Source: DATKYV01 sp035528275
Lineage (GTDB): Bacteria; Acidobacteriota; Terriglobia; UBA7540
NCBI GenBank assembly: GCA_035528275.1
Contig: DATKYV010000227.1
Location: 1 to 12,688, forward strand
DNA: 12,688 nt
Direction of reading: 5' to 3'
Under the pieces are notes generated by a model. The model worked only from the letters and a program-made list of their open reading frames with translations. It was not told the DNA's origin and did not search any database. The position numbers and the translations under genes were made by a program. Positions 1 to 7,724 of this stretch are shown here, in pieces; the stretch's first letter is position 1; every line of letters begins with the position of its first letter.

Positions 1-215
1 TGATGGGCCGCGGGCATGGATATCGGGCGACTCCGGGCGTATACGTCGAACATCTCGAACTCAACCTGCCCGCGGGATCCTACAAAACCGATTGGGTGGA
101 CCCGGCGACCGGGTCCATCGTTGGTTCCACGACTCTTGAACACAAGGGAGGGAAGCGGACGCTGACGTCACCGAAGTATTCCGTGGACATCGCGCTGCGC
201 ATTAAGCGCCCCTAG
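1..215 (+). CDS. C-terminal end of a secreted glycoside-hydrolase-like protein (partial, cut by window start)
   Basis: The reading frame is open from the window edge to a TAG at 213-215, so this is the tail of a gene that begins upstream; the ATG at position 3 is probably an internal codon. The last 62 residues align without gaps to the last 62 of the next gene, with 36 identities by my count, including the shared DWVDPA block and the end VDIALRIKRP. In the downstream paralogue this region is a short beta-rich C-terminal domain of the kind found after DUF4038-type TIM barrels (often called a putative collagen-binding domain). What precedes it is not visible, but a tandem paralogue of the 323-1801 gene is the simplest reading. 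The next gene begins about 107 bp further on. Confidence 0.72.
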   Translation, partial: MGRGHGYRATPGVYVEHLELNLPAGSYKTDWVDPATGSIVGSTTLEHKGGKRTLTSPKYSVDIALRIKRP

Positions 216-322
216 AAGTCTGTGCGCATGTGCGGGCTGGGGAGGAATCACTGCTCTCAAGCCGGCTGGCATGATTTGACAGGGTTGTGAGCCTGCAGAC
301 GAAACGGAAGGAGAGTCACGGT

Positions 323-1801
323 ATGTCGAAACGCATCGGCTTTTTCTTGGGTCTCATGCTTGTCGTCCGTCTCGGGTCGGCAAACGCTGAACCGATCAAG
401 TTGCATCCTTCAAATCCCCACTATTACCTCTATAACGGCCAGCCCACCATCCTGATCACCTCGGCCGAGCATTACGGGGGTGTGATTAACGGGGACTTCG
501 ATTATGTAACCTACTTTGACGCGCTGAAGGCATATGGCCTGAATTACACACGCATCTACGCAGGAGCGATGTTTGAGCCTATCGGGAAATTCATCGACGG
601 CAATCCGCTGGGCCCTAAACCTCAGAGCCTGATCCTGCCCTGGGCGCAGACGAATGTGCCGGGCTACTTGCACGGCGGCAACAAATTCGACCTGGACAAA
701 TGGAATCCGGCCTATTTCGAGCGCCTGAAGGATTTCATCGCCAAGGCCGGAGAACGCGGTATTGTGGTGGAGATTTGCTTCTTCAACGCGCAGTACTCCG
801 ACACTTGGCCGATCTCGCCGCTCTATTACGAGAACAACATCCAGGGCGAAGGGAAGGGTTCTTACCAGGATGCCCAAACGCTGAAGCACGCCGATACGGT
901 GCGCCGGGAAAGTGACTATGTCCGGAAGATCACGCAGGAAGTCAACGCCTACGACAACGTCATACTGGAGATTTGCGACGAGGCTCCGGATATCGGCCAC
1001 CCGCCCACCCCCCTTGACGAGGCTGGCGCGTGGGTCAGCCATCTGGCGGACGTGGTGGTTGAAACCGAGAAGACCTTGCCCAAAAAACATCTGCTCGCCG
1101 TGCAGGTCGAAGGCCCTGTGGGAGGCCTGCTGGATTTGTCGGGAAGTCCCAAGGTCAATGTGATCGTCACCCAGTACGTGTGGCAAGCGGGATTTCAGAT
1201 GGGTGGCATGCGGGGACTCGAGCTGGAATACGGGCACAGTAAACCCATTGAGTTCAATGAGACGGATTGGTACCCGATCTGGTATCGGGGCGACGCCGTC
1301 GCCGACTCGCGGGTGGAGGCTTGGGAGTTTGTTGTGGGTGGTGGGGGCAGCTTCAATCACTTGAACGGACGCTACACCGCGGAAAACCCTGCCGGGAAGA
1401 CGCCGGACAACGCCCAAATCCTCAGCGCCCTCAAGAACCTCAAGGATTTCATATACAGTTTCGACTTCCTCAGAATGAGCCCCGATAAGGCCTTCGTTCT
1501 GAATGGTATTCCTGCGGGAGTCTTCTGCAGGGGTATAAGCCAACCTGGAATGCAGTACGCCCTGTATCATCATCACAGCAAGCAAAAGGGAGGCGACACG
1601 AGTTCGTACATCGTCACGCCCGGCAACTACACAGAGAACTTGGAACTGATCCTGCCTGGTGGCACTTACAAGGCGGACTGGGTCGACCCCGCCTCGGGCG
1701 AGGTGTTGGAGACCGAGACATTCACCCATCACGGAGGCAACCGGATCTTTGCCACGCCCCAACATGCCGTGGATATTGCGCTGCGGATCAAACGCCCGTA
1801 A
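323..1801 (+). CDS. Secreted glycoside hydrolase-like protein (DUF4038/GH5-like TIM barrel) with C-terminal beta domain
   Basis: 492 residues from the ATG at 323, chosen over an upstream in-frame GTG at 287 because AAGGAG at 308-313 lies 9 nt before it and because it gives a clean signal peptide (residues 1-22, cleavage after SANA). The barrel region covers about residues 27-400. It opens with a segment typical of the DUF4038/cellulase-like families (YNGQPTILITSAEHYGG), followed by beta-strand-like stretches such as YGLNYTRIY and RGIVVEICFFN. The acid/base position of clan GH-A enzymes (usually NE) reads VILEICDEAP, with D219-E220. A second acidic candidate, E310 or E313, lies in KPIEFNETDW. 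Residues 405-492 form a beta domain with LELILPGGTYKADWVDP, like the putative collagen-binding domain that follows DUF4038 barrels. Likely role: cleavage of plant or microbial polysaccharide outside the cytoplasm; the substrate cannot be read from sequence. A tandem paralogue lies upstream, and the TPR gene follows 32 bp downstream. The family call is by pattern recognition, not a search. Confidence 0.72.
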   Translation: MSKRIGFFLGLMLVVRLGSANAEPIKLHPSNPHYYLYNGQPTILITSAEHYGGVINGDFDYVTYFDALKAYGLNYTRIYAGAMFEPIGKFIDGNPLGPKPQSLILPWAQTNVPGYLHGGNKFDLDKWNPAYFERLKDFIAKAGERGIVVEICFFNAQYSDTWPISPLYYENNIQGEGKGSYQDAQTLKHADTVRRESDYVRKITQEVNAYDNVILEICDEAPDIGHPPTPLDEAGAWVSHLADVVVETEKTLPKKHLLAVQVEGPVGGLLDLSGSPKVNVIVTQYVWQAGFQMGGMRGLELEYGHSKPIEFNETDWYPIWYRGDAVADSRVEAWEFVVGGGGSFNHLNGRYTAENPAGKTPDNAQILSALKNLKDFIYSFDFLRMSPDKAFVLNGIPAGVFCRGISQPGMQYALYHHHSKQKGGDTSSYIVTPGNYTENLELILPGGTYKADWVDPASGEVLETETFTHHGGNRIFATPQHAVDIALRIKRP

Positions 1802-1820
1802 ATTCTTGATAGAATGAAAC

Positions 1821-1826
1821 GGGAGG
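1821..1826 (+). promoter_or_regulatory. Ribosome binding site that selects the TTG start of the TPR gene
   Basis: GGGAGG lies only 1 nt before the GTG at 1828 but 7 nt before the in-frame TTG at 1834. Normal spacing favours TTG. The site is 20-25 nt past the stop of the hydrolase gene, consistent with one transcript. Confidence 0.55.
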
Positions 1827-1833
1827 TGTGATC

Positions 1834-2994
1834 TTGAGTTGTGGCGCGGCCTGGAAGTTTATTGCCCTTGCCCTGATGGCCATCAGCGTTTCGGCCGGCG
1901 CCCAGACGGCGCCCCATCGGGCGCAAGAGGCCTTCGCTCGCGGTGTGCAATTGCAGCAAAAGGGTGACCTGGAAGGGGCGCGTCAGGCCTATGAGGCGGC
2001 ATTAGAGCTTGCGCCGCAACGGGTGGACGTGCTTTCGAACCTGGGGCTCGTATATTCCCAGCTGGGAGAGGCGGAGCGCGCCGTGAAGTGTCTCCGCGAC
2101 GCGCTCAGGCTTGACCCCAAGCAGCCTGCCATTCGACTGAATCTCGCTGTTGTGCAGATGCGTGCAAACCAGTATGAGCTGGCCCAAGGCGAGTTGGCGA
2201 AGGTCGTTGCGGCCCAGCCGTCAAACCTCGTCGCCCGCAATCTTCTCGGCCTTTGCCTGCTGAAACTGGACCGCATGGCGGAAGGTATCGCTGAACTGGA
2301 GACGGTTCGCAGCGCGAATCCGAAGGACCGGGACCTGACCTATACGCTGGCCTCCGCCTACATCAAGGTCAACCAGCTGGACAAGGCCGAGCCCATGGTA
2401 TCGGAGCTTGAAGGTGATGATTCGGCGGAAGCACACTTCATTGTCGGATCCTATTACCTGGCGAAGTTCAATCATCGCAGGGCAATTGAGGAGTTCAAAC
2501 TGGCGCTGGAGCGGAATCCCACGCTACCAGAGGCCCACGCCCAGCTCGGTTATGCCTACTTCTTCGATTTTAAGTGGGACCTCTCCGTCCGGATGTGCGA
2601 AGAAGAGCTGGTGCTCTATCCGGACGACAGCAACGCCGTGAGCCTTCTCGGCTCGCTCTACCGGCAGCGGGGGCGGCTCGACGAAGCGGCGGTCCTCCTC
2701 GACAAAGCGATCCGCTTGCGCCCCGATGATTACGAAATCCTGTATCAAATCGGCCTGCTCGCTCAGGCCCGGGGCGACTATGCCGAGGCTGCCGCCATTC
2801 TGGAAAAAGTTACGCGAGCGAAGCCGGACTTTCCTCCCGCTCACATCACGCTGGTCCGCGTGTATGGCAGGCTCAAGCGACTGGAAGATGCCAAGCGCGA
2901 GCAGGCGTTCGTCGACCAGTTGAATGCGGAGAGGAAGAATCTCCCTACTGTTCGGGACAAGGCGCTCTACGACGCGTTCAGGACGGCAGAGTAA
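1834..2994 (+). CDS. Exported TPR-repeat protein (about ten repeats)
   Basis: 386 residues from TTG 1834; a GTG at 1828 would add two residues but sits too close to the ribosome binding site. The N-terminus has a hydrophobic signal segment (KFIALALMAISVSAGA, residues 8-23) with AGA before a likely cleavage site and no lipobox, so export to the periplasm is likely. The rest is about ten 33-34-residue tetratricopeptide repeats, each with the G-x-x-x-Y/L ... A-x-x-x-(F/L)-x-x-A-L ... P pattern. Examples are VLSNLGLVYSQLGEAERAV and AVSLLGSLYRQRGRLDEAA. The C-terminus ends in a charged helix after the last repeat. TPRs form a superhelical protein-binding scaffold and no catalytic domain is present. 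It follows the hydrolase gene by 32 bp, so co-transcription is likely. Its 3' end faces that of the 1002-residue TPR fusion protein across 59 bp. Partner unknown. Confidence 0.85.
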   Translation: MSCGAAWKFIALALMAISVSAGAQTAPHRAQEAFARGVQLQQKGDLEGARQAYEAALELAPQRVDVLSNLGLVYSQLGEAERAVKCLRDALRLDPKQPAIRLNLAVVQMRANQYELAQGELAKVVAAQPSNLVARNLLGLCLLKLDRMAEGIAELETVRSANPKDRDLTYTLASAYIKVNQLDKAEPMVSELEGDDSAEAHFIVGSYYLAKFNHRRAIEEFKLALERNPTLPEAHAQLGYAYFFDFKWDLSVRMCEEELVLYPDDSNAVSLLGSLYRQRGRLDEAAVLLDKAIRLRPDDYEILYQIGLLAQARGDYAEAAAILEKVTRAKPDFPPAHITLVRVYGRLKRLEDAKREQAFVDQLNAERKNLPTVRDKALYDAFRTAE

Positions 2995-3053
2995 GGCCGC
3001 GCCAAATTCACATTACTGGTAACAGGGAGAAGCAGACGAAACAGGAAAGAATT

Positions 3054-6000
3054 TTACCTAGATTCGCCGGACCCAACCACGTCACGGCCTAAGGGCTGGG
3101 CCACGTACTGGTTGAGTAGCCGCGCTTTGGCGAGCTCCTCCTCGGCGGATGGATCACCGAGGGTCTTCAGTAGGAGCCCGAGACCGTAGTGGCCCAGGAC
3201 GAAATCGGGACGCAGGCGGATTGTCCTCCGGAACGCTTCGATCGCTTCCTGGGTTCTTCCCAGGCGGCCCAGCACGATCCCCTGGTTATAGGCCGCCATA
3301 AAGAAGGAGGGGTCGGCGGCCAGAGCCTTTTGAAACGCCGCCAGGGCTTCTTCGGATCGACCTTCGTTCGTGAGTTTGATTCCATCCGCGTTCAACGCAT
3401 TGGCTTTTCCCGTCGCCACCCGAGACTGTTGCACTGATTCGACTTGCGCGAAGAACTGCTTTGCTTCTTCCTTCCTCCCTTGCGACTGGAGCAACAACGC
3501 CAGGTTGTAGGTCGCGTCGGTGAGGTCGGGCTGCAACCGCACCGCTTCGCGAAAGGCGCCTTCGGCTTTCTCCCCGGCGTTTTCGCGCCGGTAAAGCTTC
3601 CCCAATGCAAAGTGTGCTTCGGCGAGATTCGGACGAAGTCGGATGGCTTCATTCAAGCGCTTGGAAGCGGCCGCCAGATCATCCTCTTCGAGAGAAATCT
3701 TTCCCAGTTCCAATTGCGCGTACGGATCTCCCGCGTTGAGGTCCAAGGCCGCGCGGAATTCCTGAGCCGCGCGAGCGTTGTCATGCTGCTTGGCAAAGGC
3801 CAATCCGAGGCCGTAGTGCGCACCGCTCAGCCGCGGGTTCAACTCCAAGGCCTTGCGGAAAGACTCGATCGCTTTTGGGAAATCGTTGGACTCGTATTGT
3901 GCCTTCCCGAGAAGAACGTAGAGATCGGCGTTCGCGGGCGCGATTCGGATGGCCTGCTCCAACTGTGCTGCCGCCGCAGCCCTGTCGCCTTCTTGCACTA
4001 GGATAAAACTGAGGTCCACGCGGGCGTCGACGTGATCGGGTTTCAGACGCAAGACCTCCACAAATTGGTCGACCGCGGCGGGGAAATGATCCTTCCCCAG
4101 GCGACTCAAGGCCACCCCCAGCGCGTAGTGTGCTTCGACGAAATCCGGTGTCGACCGAATCGCAGCTCTGAAAGCCCGTGCAGCCTCGTTGATTTTCCCC
4201 CGGCGAAGCAGGTTCAAACCTGACTTGTATTGCTCTTCTGCGTCCGTGTTGTGGGCAAGCTGCACACGCCGGAAGAACGACGGCGGAGCGGTTCCAGGCT
4301 CCTTCTCCCCCGCGAGGGACCTCTCTCCGGTGGCCTTCTCGCGCGTCGTCGCCGGCGAGGCAACTGGCGCCTCGACGATGTGCAAGATCTGGTTCGGCTT
4401 CGGATTGTCGATCACCTGGGACACGCCGCTCGGCCAGCGGATATTGATCTGCAAAATGGTTGTTTCCATTCCGATGCCGAAGGCAATTCGCCGGTCATTG
4501 GAGGAGGCGTAGCTTCCGGCGGGGCTGACCGTACGGTACTGGATCTTTCCATTGCCGGTCGTGAGCTTGACGCGGGCTCCGACGGCGTCCCGGTTGCTCC
4601 TCGTCCCTTGCAGATCTAGTTCGATCCAGTGGTTTCGATTTCCGCCCTCGTTGCGGAGCCGGTGGGCGGGGCCCTGGTAGTCAGAGACCACAACGTCGAT
4701 GTCTCCGTCGTTGTCCAAGTCTCCGAACGCTGCACCCCTTGCCGCCCAGGGCTGACGGAACACTCCTCCAGCTTCAGCGGAGATGTCGACGAACTTTGAT
4801 TCCGAATATTTCAAAAGCAAGGGCCGCTGCAGGTAGCTGAGGTGAGGTTGGGTGACTTCGATATTGTCCATCACGTGGCTCGTGGCGATGAATACTTCGT
4901 TTTCGCCGTCGTTGTCGAAGTCATAGGCGTGAATGCCCCAGCCGCCGTAGGAGCGCGAGATCTCCGCCAAGTTCGAAGTGACGCTGGCGTATTCGAAAGT
5001 CCCGTTTCCATTGTTGCGAAACAGCGAAAAGTATTCGTAGGGCAGCGCGGTCGTGAGGATGTCTGTAAATCCATCATTATCCAGGTCCACCGCATCGGTT
5101 CCCATTCCCGAAAAAGTGTTCCCGTCTTCCGTGTAACCCACGCCCGCAATGGCCGCCTCCTCGGTAAAGGTGCCGTCGCCGTTGTTCTTGAAGAGGAATT
5201 GCGGGAACGCGTCGTTCGCAACATAGATGTCGGTACGGCCGTCGTTATCGAAATCCCCGAACGACACTCCGAGTCCGTACCCCGCGCTGGCCTTGATTCT
5301 GCTGGGTTCGCTGACGTCGGCAAATGTTCCGTCGCGATTATTGTGGAAGAGATAATTGGAGACGGCCTTGAACTCGTTGGGATGGCAGTAGGCGCGCCCA
5401 CCGGGGATATTCGGGCCGCACACCATGGCGCCGATTCCGAAATTCCACTGCAGGTAACGGGTGACGAAGAGGTCCAAGTAACCGTCGTTGTCGTAATCAA
5501 GAAACCCTGCGCTCATGTTCCAGCCGTCGGTGTGGACTCCCGATGGCGCGGTCACGTCGGTGAACGTCCCATCGCCATTGTTGTGGTAGAGAAGGCTGGA
5601 ACCATAGTTGGTGACGAACAAGTCGGGATACCCGTCGTTATCGTAGTCACCGGCGGCGGCGCCCATGCCATATCCTTCGCCTTTCACTCCGGCCTTTTCC
5701 GTGACATCCGTGAAGGTCCCGTCGTGATTGTTCCTGAAGAGACGATTCCAGTATGCGGGTTTGGATTTGTCCGGAGGCGGATCCTCCCGCTGCGGATTCC
5801 CCAGGGCCGCGCCATTGACAAAGAAAACGTCGAGCCAGCCGTCTTTGTTGTAGTCGAGGAGGGCGACTCCACCGCCCATAGTCTCGATCAAGTACTTGTT
5901 GGGGGTCGGCGAATTAAGGTACTGAAAGCGGAGTTTGGCGCTCTCGCGCCCTTCAACGTATTGGGCCATCGACCTGGCTGGCGGCGGCATGGTCTTCAGC

Positions 6001-6062
6001 CCCGCGGCACCGGCGGCCGCAAGGATGAGTACCAAGCCTCTTTGGATCGATGGAATCTTCAT
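3054..6062 (-). CDS. CRTAC1-like exported protein: FG-GAP/VCBS repeats, ASPIC/UnbV domain and C-terminal TPR array
   Basis: 1002 residues. Residues 1-21 form a signal peptide (basic start, LVLILAAAGAAG core). Residues ~65-465 carry seven acidic calcium-binding motifs of the FG-GAP/VCBS type, D-x-(D/N)-x-D-G, at residues 70, 139, 189, 270, 326, 381 and 448. The first (YNKDG) has N in the third position and the other six have D. They alternate with LFHNN-DGTFTDV-like strands, suggesting a seven-bladed beta-propeller. Residues ~480-565 match the ASPIC/UnbV domain (NHWIELDLQGT, VGARVKL, RWPSGVSQVID, NQILHIVE). A low-complexity linker (566-600) leads to about 11 TPRs (607-985). C215 and C226 could form a disulphide. 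CRTAC1-like/UnbV proteins are abundant in Acidobacteriota; their biochemical role is poorly known, with carbohydrate or protein binding outside the cell usually assumed. No strong Shine-Dalgarno precedes the ATG at 6062, but the signal peptide supports this start. It diverges from the TPR gene at 6119. Confidence 0.9.
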   Translation of the reverse strand: MKIPSIQRGLVLILAAAGAAGLKTMPPPARSMAQYVEGRESAKLRFQYLNSPTPNKYLIETMGGGVALLDYNKDGWLDVFFVNGAALGNPQREDPPPDKSKPAYWNRLFRNNHDGTFTDVTEKAGVKGEGYGMGAAAGDYDNDGYPDLFVTNYGSSLLYHNNGDGTFTDVTAPSGVHTDGWNMSAGFLDYDNDGYLDLFVTRYLQWNFGIGAMVCGPNIPGGRAYCHPNEFKAVSNYLFHNNRDGTFADVSEPSRIKASAGYGLGVSFGDFDNDGRTDIYVANDAFPQFLFKNNGDGTFTEEAAIAGVGYTEDGNTFSGMGTDAVDLDNDGFTDILTTALPYEYFSLFRNNGNGTFEYASVTSNLAEISRSYGGWGIHAYDFDNDGENEVFIATSHVMDNIEVTQPHLSYLQRPLLLKYSESKFVDISAEAGGVFRQPWAARGAAFGDLDNDGDIDVVVSDYQGPAHRLRNEGGNRNHWIELDLQGTRSNRDAVGARVKLTTGNGKIQYRTVSPAGSYASSNDRRIAFGIGMETTILQINIRWPSGVSQVIDNPKPNQILHIVEAPVASPATTREKATGERSLAGEKEPGTAPPSFFRRVQLAHNTDAEEQYKSGLNLLRRGKINEAARAFRAAIRSTPDFVEAHYALGVALSRLGKDHFPAAVDQFVEVLRLKPDHVDARVDLSFILVQEGDRAAAAAQLEQAIRIAPANADLYVLLGKAQYESNDFPKAIESFRKALELNPRLSGAHYGLGLAFAKQHDNARAAQEFRAALDLNAGDPYAQLELGKISLEEDDLAAASKRLNEAIRLRPNLAEAHFALGKLYRRENAGEKAEGAFREAVRLQPDLTDATYNLALLLQSQGRKEEAKQFFAQVESVQQSRVATGKANALNADGIKLTNEGRSEEALAAFQKALAADPSFFMAAYNQGIVLGRLGRTQEAIEAFRRTIRLRPDFVLGHYGLGLLLKTLGDPSAEEELAKARLLNQYVAQPLGRDVVGSGESR

Positions 6063-6118
6063 GTGCCGGAGAGTGGGCGCGTCAACCTCAGCATTTTAAT
6101 GTAACATAGGCCAAAGTC
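6063..6118. promoter_or_regulatory. Divergent intergenic region between the VCBS-TPR and TPR genes
   Basis: A 56-bp gap separates two divergent starts, so promoters for both must lie here or reach into the coding ends. An AT-rich patch at 6092-6107 (ATTTTAATGTAACATA) is the only good place for -10 elements. I could not fit a convincing -35/-10 pair in either direction. On the minus strand a TTGACG at about 6080-6085 has no matching -10 before the start codon. Shared or coordinated control of the two genes is plausible from geometry alone. Confidence 0.3.
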
Positions 6119-7240
6119 ATGACAAATGCCCAGCTGGAACCCGGTTCGCAATCTTCCGCGCAGGTGGCAGTCTGCCGGTTTCTGGATCGAGGCCGGGGTG
6201 CCTCGCGGTTTCTGCCGCGCTCCGGCTTCCCCATTGTTCGCGCTCTTCGGACAGGACTGCTGACCGGTCTACTTTCCGCCGTGATGCTGTCGGCCCCGGC
6301 ATTAATCGCCTTGGGTGGGGAAGTTGCTTTCATCGCTGCGCGAGGTACGACTTCCTTTTCGGCAAGCGACGACGGGCGATTGAATGAGATCAACAGGTTG
6401 ATCGACGCGGGAGATCTCACAGCCGCGCGCCAGATGCTGGCCGACGAAGTCGCTTCGCGGGGCGACAGCTATCAAACCCTTTTTCTTGAGGCAAAGATCC
6501 TCTTTCGCGAGGGCAAGTATCAGGAGTCACTCGAGGCACTGGAGCGCGCGCTTTCATTGAATCAGCGTGACGCAGAGGTCTACAAATTGGTCGCGTCGAA
6601 TGCCATCCTCGTGAACCGGATGGACATCGCTGAGCAGGCGTTGAAGAGCGCCGCCCAGTTGGCGCCGGCTGACTCTCTGATTTACTTCCACTTGGGAGCA
6701 CTCTATTACACCGATAGCCGGTTTCCTTCCGCCCTCCCCGTCCTGGAGAAATCCGTGACTCTCAATCCGGATTATGTCCCGGCGCAACTTTTCCTTGCTT
6801 TGACGCTGGAAGAACTCGACCAGGAACAGTCTGCGGTGAACTGCTATCGTCGGGCTATCGAGCTCGCCGAACGAACAGGGTTCAGAGGAGAGCAGCCGTA
6901 CCTCTATCTCGGCAGGCTTCTGTATCGGCAGAACAAACTCAATGAGAGCCTCCCGAATCTCCAAAGGGCCACAAGGGCCAATCCCCAGTCGTGCGAGGGT
7001 TGGTGCCTCCTGTCGCGAATCTACAGCGCACAAGGACAGGAAACCGATGCGGTGGCAGCGCTGAACCAGTGCATCCAGGCTGATCCGAAGTACTCAGAGG
7101 CGCATTACCTGCTGAGCCGTGCCTATGTCAAGCAGGGCCAGACGGAAGCGGCTGCGAAAGAGCTGTCCTTGTTTCAAGAACTCAGGAAGACGGAGCAGAA
7201 AAAAAAGGATCCCCGGAAAAACCAGCGTGCGAATCAATAA
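6119..7240 (+). CDS. Membrane-anchored or exported TPR-repeat protein
   Basis: 373 residues. An unusually long, arginine-rich N-terminal stretch (residues 1-40) precedes a hydrophobic segment at about 42-70 (RTGLLTGLLSAVMLSAPALI), which may be an uncleaved anchor or a signal peptide with a late cleavage site. If the true start were internal the leader would look more normal, but no in-frame ATG or GTG with a good ribosome site is evident between 6119 and the hydrophobic stretch. Residues ~86-360 hold about eight TPRs, for example LFLEAKILFREGKYQESLEA, IYFHLGALYYTDSRFPSA and HYLLSRAYVKQGQTEAA. The tail is short, lysine-rich and probably disordered (EQKKKDPRKNQRANQ). No enzyme domain is seen. 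The TPR array and the divergent arrangement with the VCBS-UnbV-TPR gene suggest the two work together or share control; this is inference. Confidence 0.82.
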   Translation: MTNAQLEPGSQSSAQVAVCRFLDRGRGASRFLPRSGFPIVRALRTGLLTGLLSAVMLSAPALIALGGEVAFIAARGTTSFSASDDGRLNEINRLIDAGDLTAARQMLADEVASRGDSYQTLFLEAKILFREGKYQESLEALERALSLNQRDAEVYKLVASNAILVNRMDIAEQALKSAAQLAPADSLIYFHLGALYYTDSRFPSALPVLEKSVTLNPDYVPAQLFLALTLEELDQEQSAVNCYRRAIELAERTGFRGEQPYLYLGRLLYRQNKLNESLPNLQRATRANPQSCEGWCLLSRIYSAQGQETDAVAALNQCIQADPKYSEAHYLLSRAYVKQGQTEAAAKELSLFQELRKTEQKKKDPRKNQRANQ

Positions 7241-7467
7241 GGCCCCCCGGCACTGGCTCTCATCCTTCAAACAGAGGAGGTTACGGTTTGCGATCACTCT
7301 GCGGCGTGACTTCCGCCGCCTGGCCGTCCACTCCGGGCGGTGACCCACCCTTGACCAACCCTTCGGTGGTATCGCCGGCCTGATGATCTTTTCGTTCCGA
7401 GGTGGGGAATAGTTTCCCACGGGCTCATGGTGGCTGGAGCAGAGAACTGCGCTAAAAAGAAAGCGCA
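7241..7467. other. Intergenic region with two short inverted repeats
   Basis: No gene is supported here. A GC-rich hairpin (GCGGCG at 7301-7306 pairing with CGCCGC at 7314-7319, 7-nt loop) lies 60 bp past the TPR stop, but no T-run follows, so it is at best a weak terminator. A second inverted repeat, GTGGGGAA (7402-7409) and TTTCCCAC (7413-7420), differs from a perfect match at one position (a G:T pair) and has a 3-nt centre. It could be an operator or an RNA hairpin upstream of the 7468 reading frame. Confidence 0.4.
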
Positions 7468-7704
7468 ATGCTGAATCTGGTTAGCGGAAGACGGGCAAGT
7501 GAATCCGGATGCCGCCGTCGGCTGGTGGTGTTGGGATGGGCGGTGCTGCTGGCATGCACTGCGTGCAACCGCCAGGCGGCTCCGCCACAGCCGCGCGGCG
7601 CCTCCCTCGCCCGGGCGGGGGAGCTTCCTTCCCCTCAGGCAGGTTCTTCACTCATGGTTCACTCCTCTCGTGTACCGCGCAGTCTAGCGTGGGTTGAGGG
7701 TTGA
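7468..7704 (+). CDS. Small lipoprotein-like reading frame, possibly a truncated gene
   Basis: 78 residues. The N-terminus looks like a real lipoprotein signal: basic residues (RRR at 16-18), a hydrophobic core LVVLGWAVLLAC and a lipobox-like LLAC ending at C31, followed by a second Cys and a proline/alanine-rich linker (NRQAAPPQPRG). After about residue 50 the sequence loses any domain character and ends at TGA 7704. No strong ribosome binding site is seen. The ATG directly follows a 5-bp hairpin (TGCGC 7448-7452 with GCGCA 7463-7467). The simplest reading is the surviving 5' end of a longer lipoprotein gene whose body was lost. A chance reading frame is the alternative, as all three frames are open for about 190 bp here. 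Function unknown. Confidence 0.38.
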   Translation: MLNLVSGRRASESGCRRRLVVLGWAVLLACTACNRQAAPPQPRGASLARAGELPSPQAGSSLMVHSSRVPRSLAWVEG

Positions 7705-7724
7705 ACCAGGGCAAAAACCATAGC

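Noticed and set aside
276..304. Perfect TTGACA -35 hexamer upstream of the hydrolase gene
   Set aside because: The sequence 17 nt downstream is ACGAAA, not a -10 element, and no better -10 is seen at 16-19 nt, so I do not call a promoter.
410..1765. 451-residue open frame on the minus strand
   Set aside because: It is fully antisense to the hydrolase gene, which has a signal peptide and family motifs. The antisense protein has no recognisable domain and its frame follows from the codon bias of the real gene.
2995..3053. Possible bidirectional terminator between the convergent TPR and VCBS-TPR genes
   Set aside because: Only a 4-bp TTAC/GTAA stem is visible and no T-tract flanks it.
4842..6104. 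420-residue open frame on the plus strand, valine/isoleucine-rich
   Set aside because: Antisense to the repeated GAC-AAC-GAC-GGC codons of the VCBS repeats. The repeated V-V-I-V-type stretches mirror the DNDG motifs and do not indicate a separate protein.
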